Positions 53,903 through 62,385 of a stretch of 64,000 nucleotides of DNA are shown one piece after another. Position 1 is the stretch's first letter. Each line of letters starts with the position of its first letter. The stretch comes from Ichthyophis bannanicus (taxonomy: Eukaryota > Chordata > Amphibia > Gymnophiona > Ichthyophiidae): the NCBI GenBank assembly GCA_033557465.1, contig CM066040.1, forward strand, positions 324,712,297 to 324,776,296. Reading direction: 5' to 3'. The notes below the pieces were generated by a model. The model was not told the origin of the DNA, did not search any database, and saw only the letters and a program-made list of their open reading frames with translations. A program made the position numbers and the translations under genes.

Positions 53903-54250
53903 TCACTGCGAGGGTCGCAGGTGAGACTTTTGGTAGTTCACTAGGAAGCCCAGGTCCGACAGTAGGGCGATGGTTGCACAGGTCACCCTCCTGGCCTCCT
54001 CGAAGGAGGGGGCTGAGATGAGCCAATCGTCCAGGTAGGGGAAGAGGCAGATTCCTTGTTTGCGGAGCTGCGCTGCTGCAGCGGCTATGCACTTTGTGAA
54101 CACTCGTGGAGCTGGGGACAAGCCAAATGGAAGGACCTTGTACTGGAAGTGCTTTCCCCTGGCCCGGAACCATAGGTACTGTCTGTAATCCGGGTGTATC
54201 TCTAGCACCCACTTGTCCGAAGTGATGGACTGCCAGGCGGGAAGGAACAA
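53903..54250 (-). pseudogene. DIRS reverse transcriptase with internal deletion
   Basis: Opens with LPAWQSITSDKWVLEI, the block that normally precedes the RT fingers, and jumps directly to HPDYRQYLWFRARGKHFQYKVLPFGLSPAPRVFTK and motif C ICLFPYLDDWLISAPS. The fingers (LVPK-GG-RPILDL--LN) and motif A (normally DLKDAY-HIPI) are absent, so the catalytic Asp of motif A is gone. A TGA at about 53905 then interrupts LRPSQ. Non-functional; gag in the same element is intact. Confidence 0.85.
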
Positions 54251-54293
54251 GGCCAGAAGCCCTCCGGTGGGGGGGTTGGCCAGGGACTGGTTG

Positions 54294-56432
54294 TCAAAAA
54301 GCTTGGTTGGCTTTACTTGTCCTGGACTGGGGATTTTTTTGTTGTTTTCTATCTCTTTGGCGAGGTTTTTGTTGGTAGGACTGCTGCGACGGCTGTGACT
54401 TGTAACGAGGTTGCCATTTCTGATAGGAGCTGTATTGACGCCTGGAGGAGTGGAACGAGTAAGGCTTCTGGTGGTAAGAGCCCCTGCGACTGGGGCGCTC
54501 TAAGCCTTCGTCTGCTAGTATCTTCAGCGTTGTGCAGCGGTCTTTTAGTGCATTGACGGTGTCGTTGACCTTGTCCCCGAAAAGGGATTCCCCCGTGCAG
54601 GGGGCGTCTGCGATGCAGTCGTGGGTGTCTTCCCGTAGTCCTGAGGCCTTGAGCCATGCTAGGCGGTGGGCAGAGATGGAGGAAGCGGCTGTGCGGGCCG
54701 CCGCGTCAAAGGCATTGAAGGCTGCCCGTACCTGATGCTTTGTACATTCCTGCAGGTCCAGGATAGTGTCAGCCGAAGTTGCTTGTGTCTCCTGGTTGGA
54801 AGCGGGGGTAGCTGCTTTCAGTTTCTCTATGAGGGCATCCTGATAAAGGGCCTGCTGCAGCTGGTGGGCGGAGATCCTGGCGCAGAGCATGGCCCCTTGA
54901 AAAACTCTTTTGCCTATGTCATCAAGCAATTTGAGTTCTTTTCCCAGGGGGCAGTTGGCATTGGTACGCGTGGACTTTGCCCTCTTCAGAGCTGATTCCA
55001 CCACAATGGAGTGGTGGGGGAGCTGAGATTTGTCAAAACCAGGGGAGGCTTGTACCTGGTACTTGGTATCAAGCTTCCGGGACACCGCAGGCCCTGATGT
55101 AGGATTTTTCCAAAGGGCGATGAGGTTCTCGCGCAGCAGTGGGTAAGCTGGGATGGATGTCAGGGATTTTGGCGCTTCAAGAAACTTGCGCGCCGCCTGA
55201 GTCTCCGGGCGTTGGTCAGGGGCGTCTCTGGAGTTAGGCAAGTTCAGAGTGATGGCAATCTTTTGAAGGAACTTAGGGTAGGAGAGGTCTTCCGGGCTGG
55301 AAGACGGTGGTTCGGTTAAAGTTCCCAGATCCGTTGCCGGGGCAGAAGTTCCTGGTAAATTTTCCCCAGAGTCAAGGGACTTCAGCGCTGTCCCTTCTTC
55401 TACGCTGCCATCCGATCCGCCGGGGAGGGGTGTGGAATCGGTTAGGGTGCCCCTGGGGGCATCTGGTGAAGGGAGATGAGCGCAGGCCGGAGGGACAGGG
55501 TTGCAGGCAAGTGTCACAGGAGCAGTTGCCGGCTGGGCTTGGGTCCATTGCTGGAAGAGGGAGGAGAGGAAGGTTATGAATTCTGAGTTCTCCCTGAAGC
55601 CATCCGCCTGTGGAACCAGGGGGGCGTCATGCCTTTGTGGTCCCACCTGCCCTAGGGTCTCAGAGGGTGCCCCGGGAGGGGAGGGTTCAAAATCATGGAG
55701 GTGTTGGAGGACCGGGGAGGCGTACCTTGCAGAAGGCCTGCTGGAGGCAGAAGAGGAGCTTGTCCATCTATAGCGGTGGTGCCGGCTTCCCATGGAGCGG
55801 CAGCGGCGATCGCGGCCGTTCCTGCTGCTGCCGACACTGTGGGTCCCTCTGCTGTGCCTAAGATGGCGCGGGCTAATCCTTTCCCTCTGCGCCGAGCGGG
55901 ATTCGCGCCGGCTCCGTCGGCGCAAAGAGCTGCTCCTCCTCCTTTTCCTGTGACGATGTCCGCGCTGATCTTCGGCGTCACAGGGGGAGGGGCCTTGGAC
56001 GGAAGTGACCACATCCAAGATAGCCGCCCCCATGCTCTCCATGTGCAGAGGAGCTCCTGAAGTGCCCAGAGGCAGAAGAAGCATGTCGGAGGGGTCCACA
56101 GAGGGAGCGGACGGTCCCGGAGCATCACGGCGGGGGGCGGAGGCCACTAAGGGCACGCCTGAGGCCTGAGGGTTCACTGCATCGGCGTTCACCTGGATTG
56201 AAGGGGGACCCGTGGCAGAAGCTGAGGAGCCATGGGGAGCAGGCATAGCCGGAAAAAGTTTGTTGAGAAGATTTCTTCTTGTTTTCCTCGCTCTCTGGGA
56301 CATCTTTGCACAGTGGGAGCAATCTTCAACTTTATGAGAGATGCCCAGGCAGCGGATACAGCAAGGGTGAGAATCCATGGATTTCATCTTGCGCGAGCAT
56401 CGTGGGCATTTTTTAAACCCAGGTTTGGGCAT
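54294..56432 (-). CDS. DIRS gag-like protein
   Basis: 712 residues from the ATG at 56432 (MPKPGFKKCPRCSRKMKSMD); a longer frame reaches 56495, but the related copies at 23584 and 62791 start at the equivalent ATG (MASGFKK). The N-terminal cysteine cluster CPRC...CCIRCLGISHKVEDCSHC is zinc-knuckle-like. A long basic/SR-rich stretch (RGHRHRKRRRSSSLRRRSRR) and proline/serine-rich linkers lead to a capsid-like region with LDTKYQVQ, LPHHSIVVESALKRAKS, CPLGKELKLLDDIGKRV. The C-terminus is Q/R/Y-rich. No internal stop, so it is intact. Presumed structural RNA-packaging protein. Confidence 0.88.
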   Translation of the reverse strand: MPKPGFKKCPRCSRKMKSMDSHPCCIRCLGISHKVEDCSHCAKMSQRARKTRRNLLNKLFPAMPAPHGSSASATGPPSIQVNADAVNPQASGVPLVASAPRRDAPGPSAPSVDPSDMLLLPLGTSGAPLHMESMGAAILDVVTSVQGPSPCDAEDQRGHRHRKRRRSSSLRRRSRRESRSAQRERISPRHLRHSRGTHSVGSSRNGRDRRCRSMGSRHHRYRWTSSSSASSRPSARYASPVLQHLHDFEPSPPGAPSETLGQVGPQRHDAPLVPQADGFRENSEFITFLSSLFQQWTQAQPATAPVTLACNPVPPACAHLPSPDAPRGTLTDSTPLPGGSDGSVEEGTALKSLDSGENLPGTSAPATDLGTLTEPPSSSPEDLSYPKFLQKIAITLNLPNSRDAPDQRPETQAARKFLEAPKSLTSIPAYPLLRENLIALWKNPTSGPAVSRKLDTKYQVQASPGFDKSQLPHHSIVVESALKRAKSTRTNANCPLGKELKLLDDIGKRVFQGAMLCARISAHQLQQALYQDALIEKLKAATPASNQETQATSADTILDLQECTKHQVRAAFNAFDAAARTAASSISAHRLAWLKASGLREDTHDCIADAPCTGESLFGDKVNDTVNALKDRCTTLKILADEGLERPSRRGSYHQKPYSFHSSRRQYSSYQKWQPRYKSQPSQQSYQQKPRQRDRKQQKNPQSRTSKANQAF

Positions 56433-56529
56433 GTTGAATAAGTAAAAATAAAGAAAATAAAAGGTGAGAGAGTAGAAGATCCGTCTTGCAGGCAAGGCAG
56501 AAGAAGTGAAAGTGGCCGGCTAGGGGCGG

Positions 56530-56668
56530 TCCAGGGGTTGAGCCAGGGGGAGGGGGGTCCCGCCCAGAAGGGAAAACCCCTTCTGGGCTAGAGAGAGTAC
56601 TCTGTCCACGGCGCCGTCGGATGACGTCACCAGGTGTGGCTGACTTCATCCTGCTTGTCCTAGGAGAA
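56530..56668. repeat. DIRS inverted terminal repeat, right
   Basis: Contains GAAGGGAAAACCCCTTCTGG, AGAGAGTACTCTGTCCACGG, GTCACCAGGTGTGGCTGAC and terminates CATCCTGCTTGTCCTAGGAGAA. It also holds the short palindrome AGAAGGGAAAACCCCTTCT. The 62386 element starts with a related terminus (TTCTCCAGGAACAAGCAGG). Confidence 0.9.
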
Positions 56669-56740
56669 TTTCAGTTTGTTCAATGTAAACCACCTTGATA
56701 TCATGAAAGGCAGTATATAAGAAATGTTAAATAAATACAA
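56669..56740 (+). mobile_element. SINE right part, after the DIRS
   Basis: Tail of the SINE begun at 47286: TTTCAGTTTGTTCAATGTAA, ACCACCTTGATATC, CAGTATATAAG and the A-rich 3' end at about 56740. Confidence 0.9.
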
Positions 56741-58374
56741 TTAGTCCCATAGTGTACATAAGGACTGTTAACATTATAGATTAAAATATTGAAGAAAAAA
56801 GATCCCATTTAATTCCAGGATAGGCCTTTAACCCAGTGTAATGGTGAATTACCTTGAACTGCAGATCAGAAAGCACACCTCCTGATTTGTTTTAAAATAT
56901 GTTCCTGTTGTTCTATCCTGCTCTTTTCTTTCCTATATTATTTTAGAGTTCCTTTTCTTTTTTGTATATGTTGAGATTGTAAAATGTTTAACTTGATTTT
57001 ACAATAAACTGCCTTATATGCTTTGCAAGGGCGGTCTATGAAGACTGAATAAACCATAAACCTTTGCCACATGTAGTTTGCAGAGGAAGGGCTGTTTCAA
57101 ATGCACAGACACAATGTAATGTACTTATGGCTTATTCAGTGTTAGTCTTTGTGTAAAAGATGTGAATATTAATATGTATCATTTCCCTAGAGATTTGTGA
57201 TTGTTAACCAGCTCAGGAATATCCTTCTATCGTAATGCAAACTAGAGGGGAAGACTCAAATTAGTGCTATACCTTAGCTTAGAAACCATTTCAATCTTCC
57301 TTGGTCTGAAGCATATCTCATATCAGAATTATTTTGGGGGAGTTTAGCCGGTAATACCTGAGGATGGTAAGTTGCATACTGTACTCTGCCTCATAGTTGG
57401 ATCTGTTTGCTAAAATGCCAGCTCCGGGGCTTCTGTGCAGTAGGCTGACAAAATGACATCGACACCTTGCAGAAGAATTTCTCGGGTTTCTCCCAGTTGA
57501 ATGGCATGGGGTGGGGGCAAGCTGGTTTTCCTGGCCTTAGGACAAAGTCTGCAAGCAGCAAGTCCAGAATTATAATACCGCTCTTTGTCAAAAGGCTGAA
57601 ATCCAGTAGGGTTTGAAGAAGCCAGCCCCATTGTTCCATGGTGAGAAAATGTTGCAGAGCCTCAGAGCTGTCAGGTGCTTTCTGTTCTTTAAAATTCTGG
57701 GATTATGTTTGCTTTGTGAAGACCCCCAGTGCATGGCAGGCAGTACTGTGAAGTTACTTTATAGAAGACTAATTACAGTTGCTGTCACAAAATGGTCAAA
57801 ACCTAGAGTAGTGGTGGTGGGTGGGATCATCATTTGGTATTACTGCAGGGAGGGAATCTGTTAAAAAAGCATGGAGTGAAAAGAAACCTCCTTTAACTTT
57901 GAATTGCAAGGAAGCTGGTACGTATGTCATAGTCTTAAATACAATCCAGGAATAACTCCATTACTTCTGATAAGAGGAAAGCTAATTTTGCTCCAGGAAC
58001 TCAACATAAAATCTTTGAATGGTAGGAGAACAAAGGCCTTAAATGTTATAACTTAAGTGTTATAGGGAAGCACCAACCCCACACATCCAGGAACTTAAAG
58101 GGATTTATGGTCTTATGAGGAATTTTATATATTCCTTGAGATCAGGTACTGAACACCCTCATTAAACAGATTCTGTCTTATGAAGGGGGCTGTCAATATT
58201 TTGAATTAGTTTTTACCTTGGAGAATCAAGAGAAACTATTTATATCTCCCTTTCATTAGACATTAAGATAAATCGAAGCCCTGTATGATTTGAATGTTCC
58301 ATTAAGTGAATAGAAATCCGAGCTAACCCTGGATGTAAGAGGGGAAGGGTTTGTGGACCATTTCAGTCGCATTA
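56741..58374. other. no gene seen; one LINE-tail fragment
   Basis: A/T-rich. 56930-57060 resembles an L2-like tail (TTTACAATAAACTGCC, GGGCGGTCTATGAAGAC, AATAAACCATAAACC). The 82-83-codon frames near 57391-57864 have no recognised domain. Confidence 0.4.
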
Positions 58375-59515
58375 ATAAAGCACCCAGTTCAAACTTCTAC
58401 TAATGACCTATAAGTGCCTTCATTCAGCTGCTCCTACCTTCCTTTTCTCTCCCTGCACCCCTCCTCGGGACCTCCGCTCTTCTGGCGGGTCCCTTCTATC
58501 TGTGCTCTTCTCTTCCACTACGAACTCCAGACTTTGATCTTTCCACCGTGTTGCTCCTTCTGCCTGGAACAAACTTCATATGTCAAGCTCCATCTGTGGC
58601 CCTGTTCAAATCCAGGCTAAAAACTCCCTTCTTTGAGGCTGCTTTTGGATCCTGAGCACTCTAGTCTCCTGTTTCCTTACCATTCCCCTAGATATATCCT
58701 AGTTCCCACTTGGCCTGGTGTTCTATCCCGTGAATAGTGGGGTTGGACGTGTGGGCTGCACATCCAACCTGCGCTCAGATGCTGACCCTGATTCCGCTGC
58801 CAGCGCTCCCTGCATGTACAGAGTGTCTGTGCGGGGAGTCCTGTACATGGGCGAGAGAGGGTGGAGTGGGGGAGTGGTCAGCTGCTGGGATGTACAGGGC
58901 CTATTCAGGATAAGTACCTGTATGTCCACTGGCCCACAGCTGCACGTACGGCTTATTCCACCCTGAAAGTGGAATAAGTCTCAAGTGCCCCCACATCACG
59001 CGCCACACATCCCCCGCACCACAGTCCTTTGGCCACGCTGTGCCCCTGCAGCCACAATCCGACCCCACAGCGGCTGCTAGTGATGGCCGGACAGTGAGCT
59101 GTAGGGGCAGATGTATGCCATGGCATTCTGAGCTGTTCTGTGGACGGCTCATTGCCATGATGCCAGGACGCCACTGCTCCCTTGCACCAGCAATGTCATT
59201 CTGGCATCGGAACGGGCAGCTCCCCATACATCGATTTGCTTGGCATATAGGGAGAGCCCGGATATCTATGTCCCTGATTCTGACATTGCGGGTACGTCCG
59301 GGCCCTGCAGCAACAGAATCAGGTATATCTCTGCTTGTTGGGTGGGCAGGGCAGCCAGATGTGCGGGCATTGTAGTCGGCCTTTTGTTGTATTGTCTGTC
59401 TTGATTAGATTGTAAGCTCTTAGAAGCAGAGACTTTCTCTGACATGTCTCTGTACAGTGCTGCATACGTCTTGTAGCACTATACAAATAAAACGTGGTAC
59501 TAGTAGTAGACATAC
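58375..59515 (+). mobile_element. L2-like LINE 3' part, split by an insertion
   Basis: 58390-58640 holds the ORF2 C-terminus in shifting frames: PLFHYELQTLIFPPC-like, CLEQTSYVKLHLWPC, SNPGLKTPFFEAAFGS (the LK-T-LF-AF end typical of L2-group ORFs). The 3'UTR follows to TTGGCC (58715) and resumes at 59377 with the very common tail TTAGATTGTAAGCTCTTAGA, GTACAGTGCTGCATACG and a (TAG)n end at about 59512. Confidence 0.7.
58716..59376. mobile_element. unidentified 661-bp insertion in the L2-like tail
   Basis: Flanked by TGGCC (58711-58715) and CGGCC (59377-59381), a possible 5-bp duplication with one mismatch. GC-rich compared with its surroundings. Contains a hairpin TTATTCCACCCTGAAAGTGGAATAA (in parts: TTATTCCAC, then GTGGAATAA, 58951-58976). 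The ends lack obvious inverted repeats. No convincing coding frame. Confidence 0.5.
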
Positions 59516-59877
59516 AACATTTAGGGGGATATTTACCAAAGGTTACTGCATGATAATGGATGTTACTTGTGTTAAATGCTGCAACGGTCCATTTTATTCC
59601 TATGACTGCGGCGATACTTAATGCATGATAGCATCTATTACCACATGGTAATCTTTAGTAAATATACCCCTTAGTGCACATTTTTTGTGCACTCAAATTA
59701 CCTCTGATGCAGGAAGGATTTTCACACATAAAAATGTACACCAAAAAGTGCTTTTAGTTACCATAGTTCATGAATGTATAATTGCTTCTGATGCAGGAAA
59801 GTATGCGAACTTAAAGCTCGGTGATAAAGATGGGGTTCATAAATGATTCAACTATGGAATTAGAGGGGAAGTATTAG

Positions 59878-60256
59878 GGGGGCATTTTCAACGTGTTTTA
59901 GTTAATCAGCACGATATTCAGTGGCAGCAACTGGTTAATGCCACTGGATATCCCCACAGGCTGTCAAACAAGGGAGTGATCTGTGGGAGGGGCGAGGACA
60001 GTGACAGCCAGTATTCAGCCACTAACTAGATAGCTTAACCGGTTAAAGTAGGACAGATGAATGGCTGCCTAACTTTAATCACTTAGCAACTGAATATTGC
60101 TGCTTTCTGGACATGTGCTGCTGGTGTCCAGGCAGCTCGACTATTTAGTGGTAGAAACTGGATATGTTCCACTGCTTAATATCCGATTTTAATTAAAGTC
60201 ATAGCAGCTAAGCACTTTATTTAGTCTAGCTGCTGCCACTGAATAAGCCCCTCATA
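59878..60256. mobile_element. foldback MITE-like repeat
   Basis: Left segment GGGGCATTTTC...ATATTCAGTGGCAGCAACTGG and right segment AGCTGCTGCCACTGAATAAGCCCCTC are inverted relative to each other (GGGGC...TATTCAGTGGCAGCA). About 380 bp with no coding content. Target duplication not resolved. Confidence 0.5.
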
Positions 60257-60774
60257 GTTTTTAATTTCCATTCAGTTCAATAGAAACGTAAAAAAAAAGC
60301 TTTCCACAGACTGACTCCACAAGATGGGACACCTGGGTAGGGACTCCCCTGTTAAGGATCCAAAATCTTGGGAGGCACAAGTCTGGATTCCTGAAAGAGA
60401 GAAACTCTGGTCAGATACCAGAGAATGTGCCAATCTCCATTCTAGTCCATTGCCCTCTAAGCTCCCTTCTTTAATGCTGCCAACTCAGCTATCCATTTAG
60501 CCAAATCCTGATGAGTTGTACGATAAAGGCTGGTGATTATGGGATATGGTTGGGAGTGTCTAGCATATATTTATGTATTTTATCTTATATGTTTTATTAA
60601 CTATAGTTTGACATGTTTTTAGCACTAAAGTAGAAACATGATTTATTTCGGCAACATCACACTAGACCTGGACAATGACTAGTGAATAATGTCCATGCTC
60701 ATACAACAGGACCACAAACTGTAAATAGTTTACTTATGTAAATAAGTTATGGAAACACACTTTTATGACACTAT

Positions 60775-60930
60775 GATGTCTCCAAGTTATCGAGTTTTTT
60801 AAAACATCTTGTTACAATGTAAATGGTTGAGTTTAATGTAAACAACCTTGTTTCAGAAGGTAAAAATTGAGTTTAATGTAAACCACCTTAGGTTTTGGTA
60901 TATAAATACTGTTAAATAAATAAATACAAT
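60775..60930 (+). mobile_element. SINE/LINE tail fragment
   Basis: Contains GTTTAATGTAAACAACCTTG and GTTTAATGTAAACCACCTTAG (a local duplication), then TTTTGGTATATAAATACTG and an AAATAAATAAATA end. It matches the tail module of the SINEs at 11447 and 17495 without their tRNA-derived head. Confidence 0.6.
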
Positions 60931-61974
60931 AGTGTGTATGAACTAATTTTATATATGTTGAACATTGTACACTGCTGAAGGTAAAGATCACTTAGACTGG
61001 TGTTATGCAATATGTGAAATCCTTCACACATCCATCCCCTAATCTCCTCACCCCCTATTGTATCCCCACCACTGAGCTCCCAAGCTTGCTAGCATACCAA
61101 ATAGACCCCCCCCCCAAACAATTGGGAAGGGACAGTTAGGTGCATTTATGTGTGTGTGTGGGGGGGGGGGGGTGGAGGGGGATGACATCAGCATACAGTA
61201 ATGCATTTGGAGAGTCAGGTTATGGAGTTAGTCTAACCACAGATTGTTCCTGGGGGAATAGTTTAACTGCTTCAGCTAAATGAACAGTAGTTGAAGCAAT
61301 TTGTGGTTAGACTAATTAACTCAGCTGTGTTTACCGTATACCTTTCTATCCTGCCGGTGTAAACATTTTTTTTCAAAGCCCTTCAGATAATAGCATGTGG
61401 GGGGGGGGGGGGGAGGTGTTAGGGTTATTGGGCATAGTGGGGTATGCTGGTGGGTTGAGGGAAATGGTGGGAGATTGTTGACTTATTGGAAGGTACGTGC
61501 TGGTTGTTAGTGGACTGGATGCACAGTTACTGGGTTTTTAAGGTTCTTTGGATATATTAGGGAGTTTAGGGGGGGTCAATGGAGAACATTAAGAGGTTTA
61601 GGAAATAAATGGTTTATATTAGTGGTTTTAAAGGATCAGCTGGATACGTTAATGGGTTTGGAGTTTCAATGGGGGGTTGAGCTGAGTGTGATGGTGCTTT
61701 AAGGTGGTGGAAATATTAGTTGGTGGGTATGCTAAGTGAGGATGCATTAAGGAGAGGACTAGGTGGGTCATTGGTCTGTGAGTCCCAGGCCAGAGTCCTG
61801 CCAGAGAGTCCCCAGTTTTTTAGATTTAAAAACAGTAGTAATGTTAGTTCACTTTTTAACTTTATTACTGTTTTTAATGTGCCTGGCTGATATGAAAATG
61901 TGTGCTAAGTTTTGTGCACATTTTACCTTTAGTTTTGGCACACTTTTTTTGTGTGCCTTTTAAAATGCCCAATG

Positions 61975-62385
61975 TATTAGAATGTCATATGATCTACCCG
62001 GTCTGCCCATCCATATCAGCTGTTAAGCTCTACAATTCCTTCTCTCTGAGATCCCCTGTGCTTATCCCATGCCTTTGTGAATTCAGATATGGTTCTTTTC
62101 TCCACCACCGCTGCTGGGAGGCTCTTTCACGCATCCACCAACCTTTATATAAAGAAACATTTCCTTAGATTACTCCGGAGTCTATCCCCTTTCACCTCTA
62201 TGTTATGACCCCTTGTTCCAGAACTTCCTTTCAATTGAAAGAGGTCCACCTTCTGTGAGTTTATACCATGGAGGTTTTTACATGCTCTGTCATTTCTCCC
62301 CTCTCTCGCCTTTCTTTTAAAATATACACATTTAAATTAAGTATGTTCCCATATGCTTTATGATGAAGATCACTGACCATTTTAT
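61975..62385 (-). mobile_element. CR1-type LINE 3' fragment
   Basis: Minus strand. 62340-61980 aligns by eye with 7130-7400 of the subfamily 1 CR1 (plus-strand phrases TCTGCCCATCCATATCAG, GAGGCTCTTTCACGCATCCACC, AAAGAAACATTTCCTTAGATTACTCC, TATGTTATGACCCC). Covers the ORF2 C-terminal block and 3'UTR; the 5' side stops at the DIRS end. Confidence 0.65.

Larger units (their letters stand above)
47498..56668 (-). mobile_element. DIRS-type tyrosine-recombinase retrotransposon, family 1, structurally complete
   Basis: Inverted terminal repeats at 47498-47643 and about 56530-56668, an internal complementary region at 47749-47850, and genes on the minus strand in the order gag (56432-54294), RT (54250-53903), RNase H (53809-50568, split), tyrosine recombinase (50200-48176, split). 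9.2 kb in total, about 5.7 kb once the hAT (50829-53339) and CR1 (48907-49912) insertions are removed. It lies in a SINE with no visible target duplication, as expected for recombinase-mediated integration. Confidence 0.92.
59516..61974. other. no gene seen; scattered small repeats
   Basis: 59516-59870 and 60930-61970 show no recognised feature. G runs at about 61160-61172 and 61400-61412. 61765-61990 is T-rich. The supported repeats inside are listed separately. Confidence 0.45.

Noticed and set aside
53535..54212. Minus-strand 225-codon frame overlapping the DIRS RT
   Set aside because: It is an alternative frame over RT and RNase H, proline/histidine-rich without motifs; the frame at 53903-54250 holds YLDDWLI.
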